Below, piece by piece: positions 16,751 through 25,384 of a stretch of DNA of 64,000 nucleotides. The stretch is from HKCCE3408 sp038530555 (lineage in GTDB: Bacteria > Pseudomonadota > Alphaproteobacteria > Rhodobacterales > Rhodobacteraceae). The notes beneath the pieces are model-generated. The model was not told where the DNA came from, searched no databases, and worked only from the letters and a program-made list of their open reading frames with translations. The stretch is from positions 248,001 to 312,000 of the forward strand of contig JBCBCN010000003.1 of NCBI GenBank assembly GCA_038530555.1, read 5' to 3'. The translations under genes and the position numbers were made by a program. Numbering within the stretch: the stretch's first letter is position 1; every line of letters begins with the position of its first letter.

Positions 16751-17518
16751 ATGAGCCAGGGTGAAAGCGAACAAGCAGCCGTCGATCAAAAGCCCATCGT
16801 CGCGGTGACAGGGGCCAGCCGGGGCATCGGACATGCCATCGTTAAGGATTTTCACCGGGCGGGCTGGGAGGTGTTTACCCTTGCCAGGACACCGTTTTCG
16901 AATGTCTGCCCCTGGGCTGAGGGGATCGTGAAGCATATCGAGACCGATCTTGGTGACGAGGCCTCGATTGAGCGTGCTTGCGCCGCGTTGATGGAGCGGC
17001 TTGGCACGCGGGGCCTCAACGCCTTGGTCAACAATGCGGGAGTGTCGCCAAAGACCTCGCAGGGCGGGCGCCTGGGCGCGATGCAGACCACGGCGTCGGA
17101 TTTCACCACGGTGCAAATGGTCAATCTGGTTGCGCCGCTGCTGCTGTGTCAGGGATTGCTGGGCCCGCTGCAAAGCGCGAAAGGGGCGATCGTCAATGTG
17201 ACCTCGATTGCAGGCACGCAGATCCACCCCTTTGCCGGGGCCGCCTACGCTGTCTCCAAGGCGGGCTTGTCCGCCCTGACCCGGGAAATGGCCTTTGAGT
17301 TGGCCGAGCGCGGCGTACGGGTTAATGCCGTCTCACCCGGCGAGATCGCAACATCCATCCTGTCACCGGGCACGGATGAGTTGGTGCAAACGAGCGTCCC
17401 GATGAAGCGTCTCGGCAGCCCGGATGAAGTGGCGGAAGTGGTCCTTTTCCTGTGCTCGCCAAAGGCATCCTATGTCAACGGCGCCGAAATTCCCATCAAT
17501 GGCGGCCAGCATCTCTAG
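16751..17518 (+). CDS. SDR family oxidoreductase
   Basis: 255 residues from the ATG at 16751 (GGGA eight bases upstream); an ATG at 16715 would add 12 residues and cannot be excluded. The Rossmann motif TGASRGIG lies near residue 20, NNAG mid-protein, and the catalytic Ser-Tyr-Lys in VTSIAG and YAVSK. The end, INGGQHL, is typical of FabG-like dehydrogenases. It precedes an amino-acid-type ABC importer on the same strand by 69 bases, so it may process the imported compound. It diverges from the Ldh-family operon. Confidence 0.9.
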   Translation: MSQGESEQAAVDQKPIVAVTGASRGIGHAIVKDFHRAGWEVFTLARTPFSNVCPWAEGIVKHIETDLGDEASIERACAALMERLGTRGLNALVNNAGVSPKTSQGGRLGAMQTTASDFTTVQMVNLVAPLLLCQGLLGPLQSAKGAIVNVTSIAGTQIHPFAGAAYAVSKAGLSALTREMAFELAERGVRVNAVSPGEIATSILSPGTDELVQTSVPMKRLGSPDEVAEVVLFLCSPKASYVNGAEIPINGGQHL

Positions 17519-17587
17519 CCCCGCTTGGCGATCATCTTGCGAGCGTATAGCCTGACCTCTGCTCGCCCATGGATCAGGAGACCTGTG

Positions 17588-18403
17588 ATGAAATACTGTC
17601 TTTCGCTCATTCTTTCGCTCAGCAGCGTTGGCACCGTTTGGGCGGGTGGCCATTGCGCCGCTGGCCTAACCCTGGAGGACGACACGCTCACCATCGCGAC
17701 GGGCAATCCCGCCTATTACCCCTGGGTCTTGAACGATGCGCCGGAAAGCGGCGAAGGCTTCGAGGCGGCCATCGCCTATGCCATTGCCGAGGAAATGGGC
17801 TTTGACGCAGAGGCCGTCGCCTGGGTGCGCACATCGTTCGATGAGGCGATCCAGCCGGGCGCAAAGAACTTCGATTTCAACCTTCAGCAGTATTCGATCA
17901 CCGAAGCGCGCGAGCAGATGGTCGATTTCTCGGCGCCCTACTACACCTCAGCCATGGCGGTGCTGACCACGCAAAGCGTGCTGGACGCAGGGGCCACACC
18001 GAATCTCGACAGCCTTCGGGAGTTGCGCTGGGGCGCGGATGCGAACACCACCGCGGTGCCGATGATCTCCGACATTATCGCGCCAAGCACCGATCCACTA
18101 CTTTATGGTGACAACACGGACGTGACCGCAGCCCTGCAAGCCGGGCAGATTGATGCCGCGCTGTTTGACCTGCCAACCGCGTTGTTCCTGTCGGCGGTTG
18201 TGGTCGAAGGCGGTGTTATCCTGGGCCAGTTTCCGGCCGATCGCAGTGAAAGCCCCGATCAATTCGGCCTGTTGATGGAAGAGGGCAATCCCTTGCGCGA
18301 ATGTGTCGATGCGGCCATCGAAAGCCTCCAGGCCGAAGGGCGCATTGCCGCGATCGAGGCGGAATGGCTGCAAGAGGCAACGGGCGTTCCCGTGATCGAA
18401 TGA
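17588..18403 (+). CDS. Family 3 ABC transporter substrate-binding protein (amino-acid type)
   Basis: 271 residues from the ATG at 17588 with AGGAGA upstream. A signal peptide (LSLILSLSSVGTVWA, cleaved before GGHC) exports it to the periplasm. The mature protein has the two-lobe family-3 pattern: TLTIATGNPAYYPWV, the FEAAIAYAIAEEMGF helix, FDFNLQQYSITEAR and VDFSAPYYTS. These binders take up polar amino acids or related zwitterions. It heads a binding protein-permease-ATPase operon. Confidence 0.9.
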   Translation: MKYCLSLILSLSSVGTVWAGGHCAAGLTLEDDTLTIATGNPAYYPWVLNDAPESGEGFEAAIAYAIAEEMGFDAEAVAWVRTSFDEAIQPGAKNFDFNLQQYSITEAREQMVDFSAPYYTSAMAVLTTQSVLDAGATPNLDSLRELRWGADANTTAVPMISDIIAPSTDPLLYGDNTDVTAALQAGQIDAALFDLPTALFLSAVVVEGGVILGQFPADRSESPDQFGLLMEEGNPLRECVDAAIESLQAEGRIAAIEAEWLQEATGVPVIE

Positions 18404-18437
18404 CCCTCGGTTCCACGCCAAAACGCAGGCTCGCGCG

Positions 18438-19295
18438 ATGACGGATTTTCCGGTTTCGGGAGAGGATGTCGCGCGGCCGGGCGGGCCAAGCAGGCGGCAG
18501 CTTCACGAGGCTCGGATCCGGCGCAAGTCGATCCTGATCGCGGGGGCATCGACCCTAGTGGTTGTTCTGGCAGTGATGATCCTGGTGCCCCGCGCGCCAG
18601 GATGGGAGGCGGTCAAGCGCAGCTTTTTCAACGGGGATGTCTTCATCGAGACCTTTCCGGGGCTCCTCGATGCATTCGTCTTGGATGTGGCGATTTTTCT
18701 ATGGTGTGCGCCCGCCATCGCGATCTTGGGCCTGATCATCGCGCTTTGCCGCGATGTCAGGGCGCCCGCGCTCTATCCCCTGCGCCTGTTCGGCGCGATC
18801 TACACGGATATCTTTCGCGGTCTGCCGGTCATCCTGGTGGTTTATTTGATCGGCTTCGGCATCCCGGGGCTTGGCCTGCCGCGGCCCTGGAACTCGCCTT
18901 ATATCTGGGGCTCGCTCGCCCTGATCCTGGTCTATGCCGCCTATGTGGCCGAGGTGATCCGTTCGGGCATAGACTCGATCCACCAAAGCCAGCGCGCCGC
19001 AGCCGCCTCCTTGGGCCTGAGCCAGGCGGACATCATGCGCTACGTCGTGCTCCCCCAAGCGATCCGCAACGTCGCGCCGGCGAATATGAATCTGTTCATC
19101 GCCCTGCAAAAAGACGTGGCGCTGCTCAGTTTTATTGGCCCGGTTGAGATCTTTCGCCAAGCGGGGGTTTACAAATCGCTGCTCGCGAACTTCACGCCCT
19201 ATGTCGGCGCGGCGCTGATCTTCCTGGCGATCACCATTCCGGCTACGCGCTATGCCGATCACCTTTTGCACAAACAGCGGCGACGCCAAAGCTGA
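18438..19295 (+). CDS. Amino-acid ABC transporter permease
   Basis: 285 residues. A basic N-terminal tail is followed by about five to six membrane helices. The HisM-type EAA loop is clear: QRAAAASLGLSQADIMRY followed by VVLPQAIRNVAP, which contacts the ATPase. Only one permease gene is present, so it probably works as a homodimer. It overlaps the ATPase gene by one base (TGATG). Confidence 0.92.
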   Translation: MTDFPVSGEDVARPGGPSRRQLHEARIRRKSILIAGASTLVVVLAVMILVPRAPGWEAVKRSFFNGDVFIETFPGLLDAFVLDVAIFLWCAPAIAILGLIIALCRDVRAPALYPLRLFGAIYTDIFRGLPVILVVYLIGFGIPGLGLPRPWNSPYIWGSLALILVYAAYVAEVIRSGIDSIHQSQRAAAASLGLSQADIMRYVVLPQAIRNVAPANMNLFIALQKDVALLSFIGPVEIFRQAGVYKSLLANFTPYVGAALIFLAITIPATRYADHLLHKQRRRQS

Positions 19296-20023
19296 TGGCG
19301 AAACTCGAGGCGCAGGGCCTGTTCAAAAGCTTCGGCGCCAATGCCGTGTGCCGGGGGATCGACCTGCGTGTGGAGCGAGGCGAGATGGTTTGTCTGATCG
19401 GCGCGTCGGGTTCGGGCAAGTCGACACTTCTGCGCTGTCTCAACCTGCTTGAGCCGATCGATGACGGTCAAATCCTCCTGGACGGAGAGGATATCAGCGT
19501 GCCGGGCCTTGACCCACAGCCCGTCCGGGCGCGGATCGGGCTGGTTTTTCAGTCCTACAACCTGTTCCCGCATATGAATGCCGTCGAAAACGTCATGCTG
19601 GCTCCCCGCCGCGCCAAGGGGATGAGCCGGGCCGAGTTGGCCGCCCCGGTCCAAGCCTTGTTCGAGCGTTTTGGCCTCGCGGATCGGATGGGACATTTCC
19701 CCGACCAGCTCTCCGGCGGTCAGCAGCAACGCGTGGCGATCATTCGAGCGCTGGCGATGGAGCCGGAACTGATGTTGTTCGATGAGATCACTTCAGCGCT
19801 TGACCCAGAACTCGTGGGCGATGTCCTGGATGTGCTGCGCCAATTGCGGGCCGATGGAATGACGATGATCCTGGCTACGCATGAGATGAGTTTCGCCCGA
19901 GAACTCGCCGACACGATCTGTTTTTTGCATGAGGGACGGATTTTGGAGGAGGGTCCACCAGAGCAGATTTTCGAGGCTCCGAAAGTGGAGAGAACGCGGG
20001 CGTTTCTGGCGCGGCTCAGATAG
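19295..20023 (+). CDS. Amino-acid ABC transporter ATP-binding protein
   Basis: 242 residues, the usual length for GlnQ/HisP-type ATPases. Walker A GASGSGKST, Q-loop FQSYNLFPHM, signature LSGGQQQR, Walker B LMLFDEITSALD and the H-loop histidine (ATHEMSFA) are all intact. It energises the permease encoded just upstream. It converges with the tetR gene, ending nine bases from its end, with no clear terminator between them. Confidence 0.95.
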   Translation: MAKLEAQGLFKSFGANAVCRGIDLRVERGEMVCLIGASGSGKSTLLRCLNLLEPIDDGQILLDGEDISVPGLDPQPVRARIGLVFQSYNLFPHMNAVENVMLAPRRAKGMSRAELAAPVQALFERFGLADRMGHFPDQLSGGQQQRVAIIRALAMEPELMLFDEITSALDPELVGDVLDVLRQLRADGMTMILATHEMSFARELADTICFLHEGRILEEGPPEQIFEAPKVERTRAFLARLR

Positions 20024-20032
20024 CGCTCCGCT

Positions 20033-20647
20033 TTAGCTGTCCCTCATGACGCGGGCGCCCACCTCAATCAAGAGCCCTTCAAGCTGTGCTGGGTCGAAAA
20101 AGTCATTCAGCTTGCCGTCGATGGCCAGAAACGACAGGCCGTGCACAAAGCTCCAGAGCATGAAGGCTCGTTTTTCATCCTCCGGGCCCACGGTTTCGGA
20201 GCCGCGACAGCGCGCGACCTCAAGCTTGACCACCGAATAGACCTCATTGCCCTGGGTCACGAGGCGCTCGCATTCATCGTGGTCATCAGACAGCCCAAAC
20301 ATAAGGCGAAACACGCCCGGCTCACGCTGAGCGAAGCGGGTATAAACCCGGCCCAGGCCGATTATTCGGTCGAGAGAGCCGACTGGATAGGGTTCGATTT
20401 CGGCCAGCATCTCCTGGTGGTGGCGCTGCATCCCGTCCATCGCAACCTCCTGCAGCATCTCGTTTTTATCTTTGAAATGCTTATAGGGCGCCGCAGTGGA
20501 CACGCCGGCCACGCGACAGGCCTCAGACACCGAGAAATGATCGGGCCCTTTCTCTTCAACCAGGCGCCGGGTCGCCTCGATCAGCTGCGCCCTGAGATCG
20601 CCGTGGTGATAGCTGTCGCGCTTCTTGATGGTGGTTGGACTTTCCAT
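20033..20647 (-). CDS. TetR/AcrR family transcriptional regulator
   Basis: 204 residues. The N-terminal helix-turn-helix is at about 17-62 (LIEATRRLVEEKG, FSVSEACRVAGVSTAAPYKHFKDK). The C-terminal domain carries WSFVHGLSFLAIDG, a WHG-type ligand domain. It is divergent from the RND pump, and tandem repeats lie between them, so it most probably represses the pump until an effector binds. Confidence 0.92.
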   Translation of the reverse strand: MESPTTIKKRDSYHHGDLRAQLIEATRRLVEEKGPDHFSVSEACRVAGVSTAAPYKHFKDKNEMLQEVAMDGMQRHHQEMLAEIEPYPVGSLDRIIGLGRVYTRFAQREPGVFRLMFGLSDDHDECERLVTQGNEVYSVVKLEVARCRGSETVGPEDEKRAFMLWSFVHGLSFLAIDGKLNDFFDPAQLEGLLIEVGARVMRDS

Positions 20648-20683
20648 GCCGATTTTCTTCCAGAGAAAACTCTTCTTGTCAAA

Positions 20684-20717
20684 GTAAGAGACCGTAACAT
20701 ATGTAAGGGACGCTAAC
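20684..20717. promoter_or_regulatory. Tandem 15-bp repeats, candidate TetR operator
   Basis: GTAAGAGACCGTAAC (20684-20698) and GTAAGGGACGCTAAC (20703-20717) match at 12 of 15 positions and start 19 bases apart. The junction also contains the palindrome ACATATGT. The element fills the gap between tetR and the RND adaptor gene, where a repressor would act on both. Confidence 0.55.
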
Positions 20718-20733
20718 TTTGAAAGGGGCAGTC

Positions 20734-21873
20734 ATGGCAGATGCGATCAAAGGACGGGGTCTGAGAAAATTCCTGACGCATGCTTTCTCTGGCGCGCTAA
20801 CGCTGGCTTTTTGTGCGGGGGCGGCTGTGCTTGTCGTTGTTGGCTCGCAAGGGCTGTCAAACCGCGCCGCCGCTGCGCCGGAGCCCGAGGCGGCGCCGGT
20901 TCCGACCGTTGCAGTCCAAAGAGTGGTGGAACAAGACAGCTTTACGGTGACGCGGCGCTTTCTCGGTCAGGTCGAGGCCCAAAGCGAAGTCGACGTGGCC
21001 TTTGAGTTTGGTGGCACGCTGATGCGGCTGCTGGTTGATGAGGGCGATCATGCTACTCAAGGTGACGTGATCGCAGAGCTCGACACCGAACTTTTGGTGG
21101 CCGATCAAAGCCGCTTGGAGGCAGAGCGGCGCGCCCTGCAAGCGCAGTTGAGCTTTGCCGAGAGCCAATCACAACGCGCCGTTCGGTTGGCCGAGGATGG
21201 TTTTGCAAGCCAGGAGCGTGTCGATCAAGCCCAGGCCAGCCAAGCCGAGCTTGCCGCTCGCATCGATGCCCTGGATGCGCGCCTCTTGAGCATCGAAATC
21301 TCGCTTCGAAAATCGGTCATCACCGCGCCGGTCACGGGCCAGGTCACAGCGCGGTTTGTCGATCCCGGCAGCGTGTTAAGCGCCGGGCAACCGGTCATCG
21401 GTCTCACCGAAACCGGCCCCGCGATCGTCCGCGTGGGCTTGCCGCTTTCGCTGGATCCAAGTGACCTCGACGCGCCCGAGATTGAAATCGACGGCGAACA
21501 CCATCGCGCGACGTTGATAGGCACGCGACCCGATATTGACCCCGTCACACGCACGCGCACGGCTTTGTTCGCCCTGCAAGCTGACATTCCGGCGGTCTTT
21601 GGGCAGACCATCGCTTTGAGCCTTGAGATACCTCAGTCCACAGCTGGGCTTTGGCTCCCCTTGAGTGCTTTGCGGGCCGGAGAGCAAGGGGTTTGGACGG
21701 TTCTTGTGGTCCAGGACGACATGGTCCGTGTCGCCTCGGTGGAAGTGCTGCACACGTCGGGCGAACGCGCCTATGTGCGCGGCAGTTTCGGCGCAGAGGC
21801 CCTTTTGGTAGCTGACGGCGCGCATCGCTTGGTGCCCGGCCAGCAAGTCCAACCAATCCTAGGCGAGGGCTGA
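20734..21873 (+). CDS. RND efflux pump periplasmic adaptor subunit (membrane fusion protein)
   Basis: 379 residues from the ATG at 20734 with AAAGGGGC upstream. A single N-terminal membrane segment (LTLAFCAGAAVLVVV) anchors it. Then follow a lipoyl-type half (EVDVAFEFGGTLMRLLVDEGD), a coiled-coil hairpin (about 105-180, rich in Ala, Gln and Arg), the second lipoyl half (ITAPVTGQVTARFVDPGS), and beta-barrel domains. It links the inner-membrane pump to an outer-membrane channel, which is not encoded nearby. The permease gene starts four bases after its stop. Confidence 0.92.
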   Translation: MADAIKGRGLRKFLTHAFSGALTLAFCAGAAVLVVVGSQGLSNRAAAAPEPEAAPVPTVAVQRVVEQDSFTVTRRFLGQVEAQSEVDVAFEFGGTLMRLLVDEGDHATQGDVIAELDTELLVADQSRLEAERRALQAQLSFAESQSQRAVRLAEDGFASQERVDQAQASQAELAARIDALDARLLSIEISLRKSVITAPVTGQVTARFVDPGSVLSAGQPVIGLTETGPAIVRVGLPLSLDPSDLDAPEIEIDGEHHRATLIGTRPDIDPVTRTRTALFALQADIPAVFGQTIALSLEIPQSTAGLWLPLSALRAGEQGVWTVLVVQDDMVRVASVEVLHTSGERAYVRGSFGAEALLVADGAHRLVPGQQVQPILGEG

Positions 21874-21877
21874 AGCG

Positions 21878-24800
21878 ATGCAGGCCCTTACCTTTCGTCG
21901 ACCGCGCCTTGTCGCCCTCATTCTTCTGGTGCTGATTTCTGCCGGTGCGTCGTCCCTCCTATCGCTCGGCCGCCAGGAAGACCCGACGATCACCAATCTT
22001 TTCGCAACCGTCACCACCGCCTTTCCAGGGGCCGATCCAAGCCGCGTCGAAGCACTCGTCACCTCGGAGATCGAAGAAGAACTTCGAGAGATTGCCGAGA
22101 TCGACACGATTACCTCGGTCTCCCGCACGGGCATCTCGATCGTCTCGCTTGAACTGCTTGAGACGCTTGACGAAACCACGATCGAGCAAGTCTGGGTCGA
22201 GGCGCGGGATGCGGTAGAAGACGCAAGGCGAGACTTCCCCGCAGGTGTCGAGCAGCCAGACTTCGACGCCGAAGGGATCAGTGCCTATTCCGCGGTTATC
22301 GCGGTGTCGACGCAGAATGATGCCGTGCCGCTGACCTTGGCCGAGGCCCATGCCGACGCTTTGACCGAGCGCCTGCGCGCGATCCCGAATACCCGAGCCG
22401 TCGACCTTTTCGGCGCGCCGGAAGAGGAAATTCTTGTCGAGATCGACCCCCTGCAAGCCGCGACCTTGGGCTTGAGCGTGGGCGAGATTTCCGCCCGTAT
22501 CGCTGAAGCTGACGGCAAGGTCTTGGCCGGGCGGCTGCAGAACGACGCAAGCGATCTGAGCCTCGCAGTGTCTGGAGAGATCGACGATCTGAACCGGATC
22601 AGCCGGGTTGTCCTGCGTGAAAGCGACACATCCGCGGCGGTCCTGGTTAGCGATATCGCCGAGATCACGCGTGGGCCCCGCGCGCCCATGGCCGAAATGG
22701 CCTTGAGCGACGGGCGTCCAGCAATTCTGATCGGCGTATTGGCCCAAGAAGGCGTGCAAATTGACCGCTGGATGCGATTTGTCCGCGAAGACATCGCAGA
22801 AATTTCGAACCTTACCCCGGTCGGCCTACAAGTCGATCTTCTGTTTGATCAGAGCACTTATACACTTGACCGACTGTCGGAAGTCGCCACGAATATGGCC
22901 ATCGGGGTCGCGCTGGTGGTGGGCGTTCTATTTGTCACGCTCGGCTTGCGAGCGGCGCTGATTGTGGCGCTGGTCTTGCCCGTCGTTTCGCTGGCAACCC
23001 TAGCCAGCATGAACTTCATCGGCCTACCAATACATCAGATGTCAGTCACCGGCTTGATCGTGGCGCTTGGCCTTTTGGTCGACGCGGCCATTGTGATGGT
23101 TGACGAGATTAGACAGCGCTTGGCCCGAGGCATGACCCGGGAGGCCTCTGTTGGAGACGCGGTCAAGCGCTTGGCCGCGCCCTTGCTGGCCTCGACGGCC
23201 ACGACGGCGTTGAGCTTCACACCCATGATCCTGTTGCCCGGCCCGGCCGGCGACTTCGTCGGCTCCATCGCCATCGCTGTGGTGTTGATGTTGGTCTGGT
23301 CACTATTCGTCGCGCTGACAGTCACCCCCGCCCTGGCGGGTTGGATGCTGAAGGATGGCGCCGCCTCGGGGCTCAGGGTGCCGATGCTTGGGCGCGCTTT
23401 TGCGGCTTCGATCCGGCTGTCTTTGCGCCATCCGGTCAAGTCTATCGCCCTGGCGCTGGTGCTGCCGATGCTTGGCTTTGCGGCCTTTCCCACGCTGACC
23501 GCGCAATTCTTTCCCGGCGTGGAGCGCGATCAGTTTTACCTCGAGGTCGAGTTGCCGCCGGGCACTGCCATACCTCAGACGGCTGCGATGGTGGCGGAGA
23601 TCGACGCACAACTCCGCTCTGACGAAGGTGTCGAAACGGCCTATTGGACGATCGGACGGTCGGGTCCGGCCTTCTATTACAACATCACCGGCAATCGGTC
23701 CTCTGAGCCGGCATTTGCGCAAGCGATGATCACGACCACCGATGCGCAAAACGCAGCGCGCCTTGTCCCGCAATTGCAGGCACAGCTGAGCGCGGCGTAT
23801 CCTAGCGCTCGCATCATTGCGCGCGGTTTGGTGCAAGGGCCGCCAGTCTCGGCCCCTGTTGAGCTCCGCTTGGTCGGGCCAGATATGGAAACGTTGCGCC
23901 AATTGGGCGACGAGGCCAGCGCGCTGATCGCCGATCTGCCGCTCGTCACGGTTGTACGACCCGGAGTGACGGGCGGCGTTCCGCAGGTGCGGTTCCGGAT
24001 CGATGAAGAGCGCGCGCGACTGCTCGCGCTGGATGTGACAGATATCGCACAGCAGCTTCAAACCGATCTGGTCGGCGTGACGGGCGGCTCCCTTGTGGAG
24101 GGCACCGAGCAGTTGCCTGTCCGCGTGCGTCTCGAGCGCGAAACCCGAACGGCCCTCGCAGCATTGACAGACCTTCCCATCTTATTGCCTAACGCCGGAC
24201 AGCTCTCTGGCGCCGGTGGATTGCCCATTGCGCCGCTGTCTGAAATCGCGAGCCCGATTCTGGAGCCTGCGGGAAGCGTCATCACGCGGCGAAACGGAGA
24301 ACGCATTAACACGATCCAGGCATTTCTGGTGCCCAATGTCTTGCCAGAGGAGGCCCTTTCGATGGTTCTCAGCGGGCTGGACCGCCGAGGCTTCGCGGTA
24401 CCTGAGGGCTACCGCTTGGAGCTTGGCGGTGACAGTGACGCTCGTTCGGATACGGTTGGCAACTTGCTCGCTCCGATCGGGTTGATCGTTACGCTGACCA
24501 TCGCCGTGATCGCGTTGACGTTCAATTCGTTCCGACTGACAGCGGTGGCTTTGGTTGTCTGTGTTCTCTCTGCAGGTCTATCGATGTTGTCTCTGGCAGT
24601 GATGCAGTTTCCGTTTGGTATCAATGCAATTATCGGTGTGATCGGCTCAATCGGCGTGTCGATCAATGCCGCGATCATCATCCTGACCGGGTTGCAGCAA
24701 GACCCCGGGGCGACCAGCGGCGACCGGGTGGCCATGACCCGAGTTGTGGTCGGCTCCAGCCGGCACATCACGTCCACGACAGCGACCACATTTGGAGGCT

Positions 24801-25051
24801 TCTTGCCCTTGATCCTCGCAGGCGGCGGGTTCTGGCCTCCCTTCGCGGTGGCAATCGCGGGAGGTGTGCTATTGTCCTCGGTAATCTCGTTCTATTTCAC
24901 GCCGCAGGTCTTCGCCTTGATCCACCGCCGCATACCGCAGCGTTTCGTGGAGGAAACAGTCGAGGGTGAAACTCCGAGCGGCGCGCAGAACACAAAGCCC
25001 AAGCCGCCGCACAAGGTAATCGAGTCGGTGAGGAGCGTTGCTGCAGAGTAG
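21878..25051 (+). CDS. RND efflux transporter permease subunit (AcrB/HAE1-like)
   Basis: 1057 residues, normal for the family, with about 12 membrane helices in two repeats and large periplasmic loops. Motifs include GRQEDPTITNLFATVTTAFPG near the start and GLIVALGLLVDAAIVMVDEI in TM4. The TM4 proton-relay pair of AcrB (Asp407-Asp408) appears here as Asp402-Ala403, so only one acid is kept. It probably exports hydrophobic compounds under control of the divergent TetR regulator. The C-terminal cytoplasmic tail is rich in Lys and Pro. Confidence 0.93.
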   Translation: MQALTFRRPRLVALILLVLISAGASSLLSLGRQEDPTITNLFATVTTAFPGADPSRVEALVTSEIEEELREIAEIDTITSVSRTGISIVSLELLETLDETTIEQVWVEARDAVEDARRDFPAGVEQPDFDAEGISAYSAVIAVSTQNDAVPLTLAEAHADALTERLRAIPNTRAVDLFGAPEEEILVEIDPLQAATLGLSVGEISARIAEADGKVLAGRLQNDASDLSLAVSGEIDDLNRISRVVLRESDTSAAVLVSDIAEITRGPRAPMAEMALSDGRPAILIGVLAQEGVQIDRWMRFVREDIAEISNLTPVGLQVDLLFDQSTYTLDRLSEVATNMAIGVALVVGVLFVTLGLRAALIVALVLPVVSLATLASMNFIGLPIHQMSVTGLIVALGLLVDAAIVMVDEIRQRLARGMTREASVGDAVKRLAAPLLASTATTALSFTPMILLPGPAGDFVGSIAIAVVLMLVWSLFVALTVTPALAGWMLKDGAASGLRVPMLGRAFAASIRLSLRHPVKSIALALVLPMLGFAAFPTLTAQFFPGVERDQFYLEVELPPGTAIPQTAAMVAEIDAQLRSDEGVETAYWTIGRSGPAFYYNITGNRSSEPAFAQAMITTTDAQNAARLVPQLQAQLSAAYPSARIIARGLVQGPPVSAPVELRLVGPDMETLRQLGDEASALIADLPLVTVVRPGVTGGVPQVRFRIDEERARLLALDVTDIAQQLQTDLVGVTGGSLVEGTEQLPVRVRLERETRTALAALTDLPILLPNAGQLSGAGGLPIAPLSEIASPILEPAGSVITRRNGERINTIQAFLVPNVLPEEALSMVLSGLDRRGFAVPEGYRLELGGDSDARSDTVGNLLAPIGLIVTLTIAVIALTFNSFRLTAVALVVCVLSAGLSMLSLAVMQFPFGINAIIGVIGSIGVSINAAIIILTGLQQDPGATSGDRVAMTRVVVGSSRHITSTTATTFGGFLPLILAGGGFWPPFAVAIAGGVLLSSVISFYFTPQVFALIHRRIPQRFVEETVEGETPSGAQNTKPKPPHKVIESVRSVAAE

Positions 25052-25140
25052 GAAGGCATTTGGCGGAAGGTTAGTCGTATCAGCAGTGTCAAACCGAGCG
25101 TCGACTGGCTTGGTTTACAGGCAGCAGCCCCGCAACCATG

Positions 25141-25277
25141 GCAACACTGTGGCGAAAAAGCGTCCAAAAAGTCGCAATCCTAACCAAAAGACAGGTTTCG
25201 AAGTGCCGTCTAAAATTGTAACTTTTACGTGTAATCAGTGCTGGGGCGTTGAAGAGTTAAGGGTAGTCAGTCTTTGA
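25141..25277 (+). other. Possible small ORF in the RND-rfb intergenic gap
   Basis: From a GTG at 25151 an open frame encodes a 42-residue basic peptide (starting AKKRPKSRNPNQKTG, with one CNQC pair and ending VVSL). It lies just before a strong terminator. No family is recognised, and there is no clear ribosome-binding site. It may be chance coding in a 3' untranslated region. The 333-base gap holds nothing else visible except the terminator. Confidence 0.2.
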
Positions 25278-25281
25278 GTAT

Positions 25282-25323
25282 AAGGCCCGGGTCTGCATCG
25301 GCAGCCCCGGGCCTTGTTTTTTT
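25282..25323 (+). terminator. Rho-independent terminator
   Basis: AAGGCCCGGG (25282-25291) pairs with CCCGGGCCTT (25306-25315) around a 14-base loop, followed by G and seven T. It is the clearest intrinsic terminator in the window. It lies 230 bases after the RND permease stop, so it ends either that operon's long trailer or a separate small transcript. Confidence 0.9.
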
Positions 25324-25384
25324 GCCTTAGCGCAAATCTCACGCCTCCCGGCAAGGGCGCTTTCGCGGTCCATCATTTCTCGCC

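Noticed and set aside
25138..25221. 27-codon ORF starting at ATG 25138
   Set aside because: No ribosome-binding site, no recognisable content, and it overlaps another equally weak frame.
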